Part shown: in pieces, positions 9,242 to 18,270 of the stretch | Layout: the number at the start of each line of letters is the position of its first letter | How positions within the stretch are numbered: the stretch's first letter is position 1 | Assembly: GCF_008152325.1 (NCBI RefSeq) | Contig: NZ_CP042243.1 | Span: 2,361,026 to 2,425,025, forward strand | Length of the DNA: 64,000 bases | Direction: 5' to 3' | DNA from: Crassaminicella thermophila | Lineage (GTDB): Bacteria; Bacillota; Clostridia; Peptostreptococcales; Thermotaleaceae | Program-made: the position numbers and the translations under genes | The notes under the pieces: generated by a model | Told to the model about the DNA's origin: nothing | Seen by the model: the letters and a program-made list of their open reading frames with translations, nothing else | The model's database searches: none

Positions 9242-10211
9242 TTATTTTATTTCGCCAGTTTCAACTGGAAGATCTTTATGATAACTCCATTCAATCCATG
9301 AACCATCATAGTTTTTCACGTTCTTATATCCTAATAACTGTGTTAATACAAATGTAGTATGTGCAGAACGTACTGCTGATTGACAATAAGGGATAATTGT
9401 TTTATCCGGTGTAATACCATTTGCTTCATATATAGCTTTTAATTCTTCTAATGTTTTAAAGGTTTTATCTTCTCCTTCACCTGTATTGATCGCTTCTTTA
9501 TATTCAATCCAAACACTCTTTGGAATTCTTCCCTTTCTATATGCACCTTTCTTTTAAGCTCTCACCTGTAGCTTCTTCAATTGAACGTGTATCTAATATG
9601 ATTACATTAGGATCATCAATTGCTGCTTTTACATCTTCTAAAGTAGCTAATTTACTTTCATCTACATCTCCTTTAAATTTGTACTCTGTAGGAGTGATTT
9701 CAGGCTTTTCAATAGTTGTATCTAGTCCTGAAGCTTTCCATCCATCAATTCCTCCATCGATTAAAGCCATTTTTTCATGACCATACATATCTAAAATCCA
9801 CCATACTCTAGCAGCATCATATTCACCTTTGCCATCATAAAGTAAAATCATTGTTTCATTATCGATCCCTAAACTTCCTAAGAATGCTTCCATCTTTTCT
9901 TTTTCTGCTCTCATTCCACCAAACTCATAGTTTGTACTTTCATAATCTGGTCTCCAAATGTTAATAGCTCCTGGAATATGTCCTAATAAATATTCTGCTG
10001 ATTTTCTAATATCTATCACTGCAATTTTTCCACCTTGATCAATCATTTCTTTTGCTTGCATTGCACTTACAATCACTTCAGGATTTGCATATTGATCATA
10101 TTTTGTTTCTTGTTTTTTTAGTTCTTCTTCAGTTTTCACATCAGGACTACTACAGCCAGCAACTCCAAATATTAAAGTAGCTATCATCAATACAACTAAT
10201 AATTTTTTCAT
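9242..10211 (-). pseudogene. Second rhodanese lipoprotein, frameshifted
   Basis: Start ATG 10211 follows AGGAGG; the signal peptide ends in the lipobox VAGC. The first frame runs through an N-terminal rhodanese domain (VIDIRKSAEYLLGHIPGAINI) and into the second (LDTRSIEEATGESLK) and then stops at 9537. The homologous reading resumes in the +1 frame with KGAYRKGRIPKSVWIEYKEA and continues to a stop at 9242-9244, including the catalytic loop IIPYCQSAVRTAH. Removing one base from the T4 run at 9552-9555 restores a 322-residue protein like its neighbour at 7480. So either an indel inactivates the catalytic half, or this is a homopolymer sequencing error. Clearly paralogous to the 7480-8388 product. 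Confidence 0.85.
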
Positions 10212-10230
10212 AAATTGTCCTCCTTTAATA

Positions 10231-10998
10231 TTATTTTAAAGTCTTATTAATCGCTTTTTTAGACTTGTATCGATTTATCCAACTTGTAATTGGACTGCTT
10301 GGCACACAAGGAAACTCTGACTTTGAAGTCATAACTTCTCCAAAAATCAAGTCAAGAATATGCACTGCTTTTTTTCCACCCTTAACCATAGATTCTCTAC
10401 AAGCAGCACAATATGCTACAACATAATCTGTCTCAAACTCCTCTGTTCTTCTTTTCATAACCCTTAATGCTAAATCTGGATTGGCTGGAACAACCATTCC
10501 TCCAAAACCACAGCATCTTGTATTTTCCTTTGTATGAGGAGGCTCAACATATTTATATCCTAACTCATCCATAATCCATCGGATTCCATCTTGAATGAAT
10601 GATTTATATCTAGTTGGACATGAATCATGAATCGTAAATACAAGATCGCTATTTTTTCCAATTCCTACAGATTCTTTTGGTAATCCTATTTTTGGTAACA
10701 ACTCCCATAATGATATAACCTTTTGTTTAGGACTATTTTCTGAAATTGTCATATAACATGACTGACATGCAACAACAACTTCCTCTGCCCCTAATCTATC
10801 AATTTCAGCTTGTAAAGTATCATATCTTTCATGGAATTTATCAACTTGCCCTAAAGCCTTTGTTGGCTTTCCACAGCATTTTAATATAGCCCCTGTCCCT
10901 GGTAATTTTTCTTGTAAAAAGGCTAATGTTTTTTCTACTGCTTTAGGGTTATAGGATGGTAAACTACATCCAGGAATAAATACTCGTTTCGTTTTCAT
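10231..10998 (-). CDS. HdrB/GlpC-like CCG-domain Fe-S protein
   Basis: 255 residues with two complete cysteine-rich CCG motifs: Cys11, Cys41-Cys42, Cys78-x2-Cys81, and Cys127, Cys162-Cys163, Cys197-x2-Cys200. In HdrB of heterodisulfide reductase such motifs hold noncubane [4Fe-4S] clusters at the disulfide-reducing site, and related domains occur in GlpC and succinate reductase subunits. No membrane segment or signal is present, so it is cytoplasmic. It lies 14 bases after the Fe-S flavoprotein gene (11013), which carries HdrC-like ferredoxin motifs; together they could make a soluble Hdr-like reductase acting on a disulfide or persulfide. The substrate is inference only. Confidence 0.88.
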   Translation of the reverse strand: MKTKRVFIPGCSLPSYNPKAVEKTLAFLQEKLPGTGAILKCCGKPTKALGQVDKFHERYDTLQAEIDRLGAEEVVVACQSCYMTISENSPKQKVISLWELLPKIGLPKESVGIGKNSDLVFTIHDSCPTRYKSFIQDGIRWIMDELGYKYVEPPHTKENTRCCGFGGMVVPANPDLALRVMKRRTEEFETDYVVAYCAACRESMVKGGKKAVHILDLIFGEVMTSKSEFPCVPSSPITSWINRYKSKKAINKTLK

Positions 10999-11012
10999 AC
11001 TAAGCCCTCCCC

Positions 11013-12806
11013 CTATTTTTTTGCTGGTCTAGCCGTGTTAAATAATTTTGAGAAGCCAAGCATTTGATGCATATCTATCGCTTTATGTCCTTTTATTGGT
11101 GACTTTCCATTATTTGCCTTGACCATTTTCTTTCTAATTTCCATAAATCGATCTGACATTTTAAAATCCTTTGGACATGCAATCGTACATTGGATGCACA
11201 TATTACATGAATAAGGTATGATTGGATCTACTTCTCCCGTTTCTATGATATTTTGGAATAATTCTTTCGGACATTCACAGAAATCATTTAACATAATACA
11301 TTCTTTCATGCAAAGCTTACATTCACATTTTAAACATCTTGATGCTTCTTCTACTGCTTGCTCTTGTGTAAATCCTAGGTCTACTTCATCAAATCCTTTT
11401 ACTCTCTTTTTAGGATCTAATTGCTTAGTTTTCACTCTTGGTAGATTATCTGTTTCTTCTTTTATTTCAGTTTCAAGCCATGTTTCATAAGTTCCTTCAT
11501 ATTCTCTATCTGCTGTCATATCTTTTCCTTGTAAGTATCGATCTACAGATATAGCAGCTTTTCTACCTTCTGCCATTGCTTCTATTACTATAACAGACCT
11601 ACCGCTTGCATCTCCTGCTACAAATACATCCTCTAGCTTTGTTTGCAATGTAACTGGGTTTACTATAAATCTTCCACCTCTTTGAGTTTCTAGTGCTTCT
11701 ACCTTTACAAAAGAATTGTCTACTGCTTGACCTACAGCAAAAATTACATTATCCACGTCTAACATTTTCTTATTTTTTTCATCGAATTTTGGATTAAATT
11801 TTCCATCCTTATCAAATATAGAAGTACACTTCTTAATTTCAAATCCTGCTACCTTATTATTCTTACCAACAATTTTTTCCGGACCAAAGCCTGCATGTAC
11901 AATAACTCCTTCTTCTTCTGCTTCTTCTACTTCCCAATCATGGGCTGGCATTTGATCTTTTGGTTCTAAGCATACAAGATGTACTTCCTCTGCACCTACT
12001 CTTCTTGCACTTCTAGCAACATCTATTGCAACATTTCCTCCACCAATTACAGCAATTTTCTTTCCTATATTGAATTTTCTTGTTAAGCTAACTTCTCTTA
12101 AAAAGTTAACTGCATCAAATACCCCTTCAAGATCATGTCCTTCTACTGGAATCACAACACCTTTATGAGCTCCTACTGCTATAACAACAGCATGAAAATC
12201 TTTTCTTAATTGATCAAAAGATATATCCTTTCCAACTTCTACTCCTAGCCTAAATTCAACACCTATCTTTTCTAATAATGAATATTCACGATCTATAATA
12301 TTTCTAGGTAACCTATACTCAGGTATTCCTACCCGCATCATTCCTCCCACTACTGTGAGTTTTTCAAATATTGTTACCTTATAACCTTTTCTTCTTAAAT
12401 CTAGTGCTGCTTGTGCACCAGCTGGTCCTGCTCCAATAATGGCAATACTTTTTCCATTTTCAGGTTTAATAGATGTATCCCAATCAGATTCATCATCATA
12501 ATTATCTGCAACAAATCTTTTTAATGCTGCTATTGCCATAGCTTGTTTAAAAGCTTCTTCTCTTTTACATTTTTCTTCACATGGATGTGCACATATTCTT
12601 CCTAGTGATCCTGGTATAAACAATTTTTCTCTGATTAATTTAATAGCTTCTTTATATTTTTCTTCCGCTATTAGATTCACATATCCCTTTACATCCGTAT
12701 GCATAGGACAAGTAGCTTCACAATATGGAGGTGCATCTCCCATGCATCCATCTACAATTTCCTTCATTTTTTCCAAAACTTCTTTTGGGTATGAAATCTT
12801 ATTCAT
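11013..12806 (-). CDS. FAD-dependent pyridine nucleotide oxidoreductase with Fe-S domains (GltD/NfnB-like)
   Basis: 597 residues. An N-terminal GltD-type Fe-S region carries CEATCP and CAHPCEEKC (to about residue 80). Then an FAD-binding Rossmann motif (IIGAGPAGAQAAL, near 125), EYRLPRNIIDRE typical of GltD-like enzymes, a NAD(P)-binding motif (VIGGGNVAIDVARSARR, near 257) and the closing FAD motif VFVAGDASGRS. The C-terminal 120 residues add ferredoxin-like cysteines CLKCECKLCMKEC and CNMCIQCTIACP, like HdrC. It would move electrons between NAD(P)H and Fe-S partners, most likely the CCG protein encoded next. First gene of the operon; a promoter with TATAAT (12874-12879) and a LysR-type site lies upstream. 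Confidence 0.9.
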   Translation of the reverse strand: MNKISYPKEVLEKMKEIVDGCMGDAPPYCEATCPMHTDVKGYVNLIAEEKYKEAIKLIREKLFIPGSLGRICAHPCEEKCKREEAFKQAMAIAALKRFVADNYDDESDWDTSIKPENGKSIAIIGAGPAGAQAALDLRRKGYKVTIFEKLTVVGGMMRVGIPEYRLPRNIIDREYSLLEKIGVEFRLGVEVGKDISFDQLRKDFHAVVIAVGAHKGVVIPVEGHDLEGVFDAVNFLREVSLTRKFNIGKKIAVIGGGNVAIDVARSARRVGAEEVHLVCLEPKDQMPAHDWEVEEAEEEGVIVHAGFGPEKIVGKNNKVAGFEIKKCTSIFDKDGKFNPKFDEKNKKMLDVDNVIFAVGQAVDNSFVKVEALETQRGGRFIVNPVTLQTKLEDVFVAGDASGRSVIVIEAMAEGRKAAISVDRYLQGKDMTADREYEGTYETWLETEIKEETDNLPRVKTKQLDPKKRVKGFDEVDLGFTQEQAVEEASRCLKCECKLCMKECIMLNDFCECPKELFQNIIETGEVDPIIPYSCNMCIQCTIACPKDFKMSDRFMEIRKKMVKANNGKSPIKGHKAIDMHQMLGFSKLFNTARPAKK

Positions 12807-12894
12807 AATTTGCCCCCTTTATCTATATAGTTGTTATATGCGAAACAATCTTTGTTAATTTATTCTCAATGTCATTATATACTAAAAAATGTTT

Positions 12895-12927
12895 CTTATA
12901 TCATAAGTATCTTTTATATTATATAAG
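12895..12927. promoter_or_regulatory. Candidate LysR operator pair
   Basis: Two neighbouring dyads, CTTATATCATAAG (12895-12907) and CTTTTATATTATATAAG (12911-12927), fit the T-N11-A style of LysR-family boxes. They sit about where a poor -35 would be for the TATAAT at 12874-12879 on the minus strand, between the flavoprotein gene and the divergent lysR. This suggests activation by the adjacent regulator. Confidence 0.45.
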
Positions 12928-13083
12928 AATAATTTATTCAACTAAAAAAACGTATCTTAATTTTTATCAGGAAAATTGTATATTAATGGAATTTGTATGA
13001 AACTATTTCAGTTTTATGGTATACTTTATATAATAACTTTTTACCAAAGCAAATAAACACAAAATAACTTTCAAGGTGATGTT

Positions 13084-13968
13084 ATGAATATAGAATATTG
13101 CAAAGCTTTTTATATAACCGTTAAAGTCAATAGTATTTCTAAAGCTGCTAAAATCCTACATCTTTCTCAGCCTGCTTTAAGTATGCAAATACAGTCATTA
13201 GAAAAAGAATTACAAGTTAGTCTGCTAAAAAGAAGCAATAAAGGAGTAGAACTAACTGAAGCTGGTGAAATTCTATTTGATTATGCTGATACGCTTCTCT
13301 CTTTACATGAAAATATCGAAAGAGACATCGCAAATCATAAATCAAATAACATCCAGTTGCTTATTGGTTCATGTAAAACTGTAGGGGAGTATGCCCTTCC
13401 TTGCAGCTTATATACTTATAAACAAGATCATAAAAATATTAACATACACTTTGAAATTACAAATACGAGTGGTGTCGTTGAAAATTTAATCAATCGGAAT
13501 ATAAATATTGGCATTATTCAAGGTGATATGCATTATAAAAATATAAAAAGTGAAAAAATAACTTCCGATCAGTTGTTGTTAGTTACATCACTCCCTAATA
13601 TAAAAGATACCATCTCTCTTGAAGAACTTACAAAGCTACCTATAATTCTTAGAGAAGAAGGATCTGGTACTAGAGCAATTATAAAAAAGTTTCTTGAATC
13701 ACATGGTATGAAACTTGATGATCTGAATATTATCTATGAACTTAATTCAATGGAAGCCATAAAATCTTCGGTAGTTGCAGGAAAAGGCATCTCATTTATT
13801 CCTGAAATGACTATTCGAAAAGAATTAAAAACAGGTATTCTGAATAGAATTCATATAAATAATTTTGAAATTGTATCTGATTACTATGTTGTTTACAGAA
13901 ATAAACTAGATACCCATGAAAAAGAATTTATTAAGTTTATTAAATCAAACAAAAGAGGGTTTTGCTAA
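13084..13968 (+). CDS. LysR-family transcriptional regulator
   Basis: 294 residues. The N-terminal winged helix-turn-helix (about 1-60: YITVKVNSISKAAKILHLS then QPALSMQIQSLEKELQVSLL) is standard LysR; residues 90-290 form the periplasmic-binding-like effector domain, with REEGSGTRAIIKKFLES marking the ligand cleft seen in CysB/CysL-type members. It is divergent from the Fe-S flavoprotein operon and convergent with the YeeE-TusA-ABC operon, so it lies between two gene sets that share a sulfur theme. A sulfur compound as effector is my inference from position. No RBS stronger than AAGGTGAT is seen before ATG 13084, which is adequate. Confidence 0.92.
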   Translation: MNIEYCKAFYITVKVNSISKAAKILHLSQPALSMQIQSLEKELQVSLLKRSNKGVELTEAGEILFDYADTLLSLHENIERDIANHKSNNIQLLIGSCKTVGEYALPCSLYTYKQDHKNINIHFEITNTSGVVENLINRNINIGIIQGDMHYKNIKSEKITSDQLLLVTSLPNIKDTISLEELTKLPIILREEGSGTRAIIKKFLESHGMKLDDLNIIYELNSMEAIKSSVVAGKGISFIPEMTIRKELKTGILNRIHINNFEIVSDYYVVYRNKLDTHEKEFIKFIKSNKRGFC

Positions 13969-13996
13969 AATGCTGCCTATATAGGCAGCATTTTAG
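13965..13996. terminator. Bidirectional terminator
   Basis: A perfect 16-bp dyad (CTAAAATGCTGCCTAT and complement) overlaps the lysR stop codon and ends just before the convergent kinase-like gene's stop. Confidence 0.85.
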
Positions 13997-13997
13997 A

Positions 13998-15011
13998 TTA
14001 ACCACAAATATTATATTCTTTCAATAATCCATTCATAAATTCTATATCCAAATATTCTTCTATTTTTCTAATGGTATCCATATTTTGAATATCCTTATTG
14101 GGATTTTGATATTCAAGCCAAGCATAAGCGCACCATGACAATGCTCTTAGATATAGATATGGTGTATATAATCGTACTCTTTCTCTTATATGGTCATCAG
14201 GAATACACAAGCTATTTACATATTCTTGGAAGAAACTTTCTATTTCTTCTTCACTTAATATATAATTAGCTTTCCAAAGGGTAGTTGTTTTTGCTAAAAA
14301 TTGTGTTAAGTCTTGGCATGGATCACTAATTACAGGTTTTTCCCAGTCTATTAAAAAATTATTCTTCTCTCCTATTATAAAGTTATGAGAATTAACCTCT
14401 GTATTGTTGATAACATGCCATTTATTTTCTATGAAATATTTTTCTTTGTTTTTATGTTTTTCACACCAATTTAGAAAATTATCAAAATACCTTTTTAATT
14501 TAGGATCCACTAAGTAGGATACTAAAAAATTCTTCAACAATCTTCTTGCTTCTAATATTCTCTCACTAAATATATTTTCTTCAACAATAAAATGATCCCT
14601 ATTAATTTTTTTAAAATCTAATGAATGTATTCTAGAAAAAATATTTGCAGCCTTTTTTAAGTCTTTATCATATTCTAAGGGTCTTCCCTCTAAAAATTCC
14701 ATAATCAAAATTCCATAATCAAAATAAGCTTTTTTATCATCTACATAATATACTTTTGGGGTTACACCACTCTTCTCTAATGCTCTTAATGCATCATACT
14801 CATATTTTATCTGATTTTCTAATTCCAATTGGCTTCCTGTATTCACTCTAAATACATACTTTTTCATTCCATCTGTAATAATAAAGTTTACGTTATATTC
14901 TCCTTGTGCTAAAAATGTTACATAAACATTGTTCTTTAAGTCTAGCTTGCTCAAGATAGAATTATTTTTTAAATAATCATAAATCTTATCCTTTAGCCTG
15001 TCTCTTAACAT
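13998..15011 (-). CDS. APH/choline-kinase-family phosphotransferase
   Basis: About 337 residues. Kinase-like fold signs: YVFRVNTG (lysine-strand region), ILIMEFLEGRPLEYD (hinge), a catalytic-loop equivalent around VINNTEVNSHNFIIG, and the metal-binding FLIDWEKPVISDPCQDLTQFL that matches the IDWE(Y) motif of aminoglycoside and choline kinases. The catalytic loop reads NTEVNSHNF where choline kinases have HxDxxxxN; the usual H-x-D is altered to N-x-E, so activity may differ. ATG 15011 is preferred (GGAGTGAT 7 bases upstream) over GTG 15023. Overlaps the 3' end of the preceding glycosyltransferase gene and is last in a ten-gene operon. Substrate unknown. Confidence 0.8.
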   Translation of the reverse strand: MLRDRLKDKIYDYLKNNSILSKLDLKNNVYVTFLAQGEYNVNFIITDGMKKYVFRVNTGSQLELENQIKYEYDALRALEKSGVTPKVYYVDDKKAYFDYGILIMEFLEGRPLEYDKDLKKAANIFSRIHSLDFKKINRDHFIVEENIFSERILEARRLLKNFLVSYLVDPKLKRYFDNFLNWCEKHKNKEKYFIENKWHVINNTEVNSHNFIIGEKNNFLIDWEKPVISDPCQDLTQFLAKTTTLWKANYILSEEEIESFFQEYVNSLCIPDDHIRERVRLYTPYLYLRALSWCAYAWLEYQNPNKDIQNMDTIRKIEEYLDIEFMNGLLKEYNICG

Positions 15012-15693
15012 GATCCATATCACTCCAACATCTATTTACAAAATTAATTGTATTCCATGGTGATTCTTTATAATCGAATGATCCATTATCTATCCTTTCC
15101 TTTAAAGCAAATAAATCTTCTTTAGTATCTATATCCATATGCTTTGCTGCAATCCCAACTTTTAAATCCAAATTATTTGCAATATCTAATGTCCCTTCAA
15201 GAACCGTTTTATTTCCCCACTTCAAACTATCATGAAATAGTTCTGTATAAAGCTTTTTCATACCTATTAAATAATACCCTCCATCAAAGGTAGGTCCAAT
15301 ACATATGTCTTTATCCTTTAGTATTTCAAAAGCATCCTTTATCTCACAAACTTTAATATCTGGAATATCAGATCCTATAAGCAATACATGATCATATCCT
15401 TTTTTAAAAACATACCCTATAGCATTTGACATTCTATCACCTAATTTACTCCCCTCCTGAGGAAAATGCTGGATATATTCTGGAAGCATATCTTTTATTT
15501 TGTTTAAAGAATCCTCTGGCGTATAAGTTAAAAATATATCTATATCATCCTTTAGAAACTCAAAAACATAAAATAAATCTAAAAGAAAACATTTATGAAT
15601 CTCTGCACATTCTCTCCCTGTTAAAATTTCCATAAGTCGGGTTTTGGTTTTTCCTGGAATTGGTATTCTTGTCATTAAAATAAGCGCCTTCAC
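14986..15693 (-). CDS. TIGR04282-family (DUF2064) glycosyltransferase
   Basis: 235 residues. It begins MKALILMTRIPIPGKTKTRL, the nucleotide-sugar-binding opening of this GT-A family, and has the metal-binding region HVLLIGSDIPDI and IGPTFDGGYYLIGMKK typical of DUF2064. The family is named for frequent linkage to arsenosugar genes, but no arsM or radical-SAM arsS is in this window, so that product is not implied. Its start overlaps by one base the end of the TIGR04283-like gene upstream, showing tight coupling. The last 30 residues extend past the usual domain and overlap the kinase-like gene. Confidence 0.87.
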   Translation of the reverse strand: MKALILMTRIPIPGKTKTRLMEILTGRECAEIHKCFLLDLFYVFEFLKDDIDIFLTYTPEDSLNKIKDMLPEYIQHFPQEGSKLGDRMSNAIGYVFKKGYDHVLLIGSDIPDIKVCEIKDAFEILKDKDICIGPTFDGGYYLIGMKKLYTELFHDSLKWGNKTVLEGTLDIANNLDLKVGIAAKHMDIDTKEDLFALKERIDNGSFDYKESPWNTINFVNRCWSDMDHVKRQAKG

Positions 15694-16367
15694 TACCTCG
15701 CCTCCCTATATAGTTTGCTTAACTGATTAGGGGACATTCCACATATAAATAGTATTTTTATTTTTTGCATCAGTAAAAAAGTTCTAAACTGTCCTCCTAT
15801 CTTAAACCGCCTAGCAGATGTCCCAATAGAGCTCTTAACCATTTTCATTTTCCCTGTTTTGTGAAGTTTCTTAGATAGTACCCAATCCTCCATAATCTCT
15901 ATATCTGGATACCCCTGTAAATAATAAAAAATATCTTTTCTTACAAAAATGGCTTGATCTCCAAAATATAGGCCTAGGTATTTTGCACGCAAATTAGAAG
16001 TCCAAGCGATATATCTCATAAACACCGTATCATAATCATAAAAATAAAGTGAAAAACCACCACCAATATATCCACTACTAATCGCATCTTCAATATTTTT
16101 TAAGGAATCAGAAGAAATCTTTGAATCAGAATGAACAAACCATAAAATATTTCCCTTAGCTTTTTTGGCTCCTGCATTCATCTGATTTGCTCTGCCCTTT
16201 TTACTCTTTACAATCTCTGCATACGCCGAAGCAATCTCAACCGTCTTATCCTTACTTCCTCCATCAACAACAATTATTTCTTTATCTCCTTCTAACCTGT
16301 TTATTTGCTTTAACAAATCCTCTATGCTTTTTTCTTCATTTAACACAGGGATTATAATTGATATCAT
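15693..16367 (-). CDS. TIGR04283-family glycosyltransferase (GT2)
   Basis: 224 residues with the GT2 opening ISIIIPVLNEEKSIEDLL, the VDGGSKDKTVEIA nucleotide-binding segment, the DXD-like FVHSDSKI and a later YFGDQAIFVRKDIF plus IMEDWVLSKKL acceptor/catalytic region. These are diagnostic of the TIGR04283 group. It is cytoplasmic, lacking membrane helices apart from a hydrophobic C-terminal patch. It almost always pairs with TIGR04282, as it does here (one-base overlap). The pair probably adds a sugar to a small molecule or lipid head group; the acceptor is unknown. Confidence 0.87.
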   Translation of the reverse strand: MISIIIPVLNEEKSIEDLLKQINRLEGDKEIIVVDGGSKDKTVEIASAYAEIVKSKKGRANQMNAGAKKAKGNILWFVHSDSKISSDSLKNIEDAISSGYIGGGFSLYFYDYDTVFMRYIAWTSNLRAKYLGLYFGDQAIFVRKDIFYYLQGYPDIEIMEDWVLSKKLHKTGKMKMVKSSIGTSARRFKIGGQFRTFLLMQKIKILFICGMSPNQLSKLYREAR

Positions 16368-16405
16368 ATTATCACCTTTTTCTTTTTGGTTGAGCTTTTC
16401 ATGAC

Positions 16406-17434
16406 TTACCTATTCTCATAAAAAACAGCCTTATCGACATCGATCTTTAAAGAAACTTCTTCATTTATATCAAATATTTTTTTAGTGTTGCTTATAGATT
16501 TTAGCTGAACTCCATTCACAGAAATCGTATAATAAACCCGATCTCCAGCATACCTTCTAAGAATTATTTTTCCTTTCACACCTGTAGGTATATCTTTTGG
16601 TAATACCTCTATCTCTTCAGGCTTAATCATTGCTTTGACAACTGAATATTTGTCAAAGGTTGTTTCAAATGCTCCTAATTTACTTTTAAATATTCCATTT
16701 TCTATATTTCCAACGATGTAATTCTTCTCACCAAAAAAATTTGCAACCTCTGGCGTAACAGGTCTTTCATATAGCTGAGTAGGGGTTCCGAATTGTCTTA
16801 TTTTCCCCCTAAGCATTACTGCTATTTTATCAGACGTCATCAATGCTTCTTCTTTATCATGGGTAACCAATATAGTAGTTATATTTAAACTTTTTTGAAT
16901 GTTGCAAATAAACTCACGCATATTTGCTCTTAGTATTGTATCTAGATTTGAAAATGGTTCATCTAATAATAAAACTTTCGGTTCAATTGCCAATGCTCTG
17001 GCTATAGCCACTCGCTGTCTTTGCCCACCAGACAATTCATTTGGATATTTCCTTTCATAGCCATTTAATTGAACCAAGTCTAACATTTTTTTTACTATTT
17101 CTTTTTGTTTCAATTTTTTAACCTTCGCCATTTTTAACCCAAAACCAACATTTTCTTCTATGGTTAAATGCGGAAATAATAAATATTCTTGAAAAACTAT
17201 GACAGCTCCTCTCTTTTCAACAGGTACATCCAGAACAGATTTATTGTTAAATAATATATCTCCACTGTCAGGGTGAATCAGTCCTGCAATCATTTTTAAT
17301 GTAGTAGTTTTCCCACATCCAGAGGGCCCTAATAGAGAAACCATTTCCCCTTCTTTAACTGATAGGTTGATATTATCTAGTACCTGTTTATGCTCAAAAG
17401 ACTTTGATATATTTCTTAATTCGATTCCTGACAT
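16406..17434 (-). CDS. ABC importer ATPase (YnjD/PotA/Fbp-like)
   Basis: 342 residues with Walker A GPSGCGKTT, the Q-loop VFQEYLLFPHLT, ABC signature LSGGQRQR, Walker B VLLLDEPFSNLD and H-loop VTHDKEEA. After residue 235 comes a TOBE/MalK-type regulatory domain (YIVGNIENG, VKAMIKPEEIEVL), usual for iron, thiamine, spermidine and molybdate-type importers. It energises the two permeases encoded just upstream (17461 and 18267). With a YnjB-like binding protein in the same operon, the best parallel is E. coli YnjD. Start ATG 17434 is preceded by GGAGAAAG. Confidence 0.92.
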   Translation of the reverse strand: MSGIELRNISKSFEHKQVLDNINLSVKEGEMVSLLGPSGCGKTTTLKMIAGLIHPDSGDILFNNKSVLDVPVEKRGAVIVFQEYLLFPHLTIEENVGFGLKMAKVKKLKQKEIVKKMLDLVQLNGYERKYPNELSGGQRQRVAIARALAIEPKVLLLDEPFSNLDTILRANMREFICNIQKSLNITTILVTHDKEEALMTSDKIAVMLRGKIRQFGTPTQLYERPVTPEVANFFGEKNYIVGNIENGIFKSKLGAFETTFDKYSVVKAMIKPEEIEVLPKDIPTGVKGKIILRRYAGDRVYYTISVNGVQLKSISNTKKIFDINEEVSLKIDVDKAVFYENR

Positions 17435-17460
17435 AGTTTCTTTCTCCTTCTTATTCTTCG

Positions 17461-18270
17461 TTACAAATAAAAGTGTGCTTCTGTTTTATAGTAAGCCTTA
17501 ACTGATTTTTCCATAATCAATAGCACCATAAAAGATGTAATAATAAAAATAAGACTATAAATTGATGCCATCATTCGATCTCCACTCTGTATATAAGGAA
17601 ACATATCTATTACAAAAGTTACAACTTTTCCACCACCAATTAAAAAGGTCAAAAAATATTGACTAAAAGAAATAATAAATACCATACTTGCTGCTGAAAC
17701 AAGTCCTGGTGCAATAAGTGGCAACGTTACATAAAAAAATATTTGGATTGGTTTTGCTCCTAAAACTCTTGCTTGCATCTCCATTGAATCTCCAACAATC
17801 TCAAACACATTCATTAAAATCCGAACGCCATATGGTATAGTAGGCACAAGATGAACCAGTACAACCCCCCAAAAGGTATTTGCAAGTCCAATCTTTATAA
17901 AAGACACATGTATACCCATTGCTACAGCCACCGGTGGTACAATGATTGGTGCTAATATTAAGGTTTTAAAAAATTTTTTACCTCTAAAAGTATATACACC
18001 TAACGCCTTCGCAGCTGGTATACTTATCAAAAGATTTATAATGGTAACAATCATAGATAGAAAAATGCTGTATACTAAAATCCTTGGTGATTTACAGGTT
18101 GCACTTGTTATATAACAAAATCCCCTTAATCCAAAATCTTTTGGTATCAAGTATGGCCACGGCCAGCTTTTACTAAAGCTCCATATAACCAAAACCAATA
18201 GTGGGAAAACTAACATAAATATTAATATATACATGATTGTTTTAAATATCAAACTGTTTTTTCTTTTCAT
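17461..18270 (-). CDS. ABC importer permease (YnjC-like, second half)
   Basis: 269 residues, six membrane helices. The cytoplasmic EAA loop reads EMQARVLGAKPIQIFFYVTLPLIAPG and docks on the ATPase. Overlaps the previous permease gene by four bases. In E. coli YnjC both permease domains are fused in one protein; here they are two genes, as in most binding-protein-dependent importers. Confidence 0.9.
   Translation of the reverse strand: MKRKNSLIFKTIMYILIFMLVFPLLVLVIWSFSKSWPWPYLIPKDFGLRGFCYITSATCKSPRILVYSIFLSMIVTIINLLISIPAAKALGVYTFRGKKFFKTLILAPIIVPPVAVAMGIHVSFIKIGLANTFWGVVLVHLVPTIPYGVRILMNVFEIVGDSMEMQARVLGAKPIQIFFYVTLPLIAPGLVSAASMVFIISFSQYFLTFLIGGGKVVTFVIDMFPYIQSGDRMMASIYSLIFIITSFMVLLIMEKSVKAYYKTEAHFYL

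Noticed and set aside
13998-16367. Arsenosugar biosynthesis locus
   Set aside because: The two glycosyltransferase family names suggest it, but ArsM, ArsS and any ars gene are missing.
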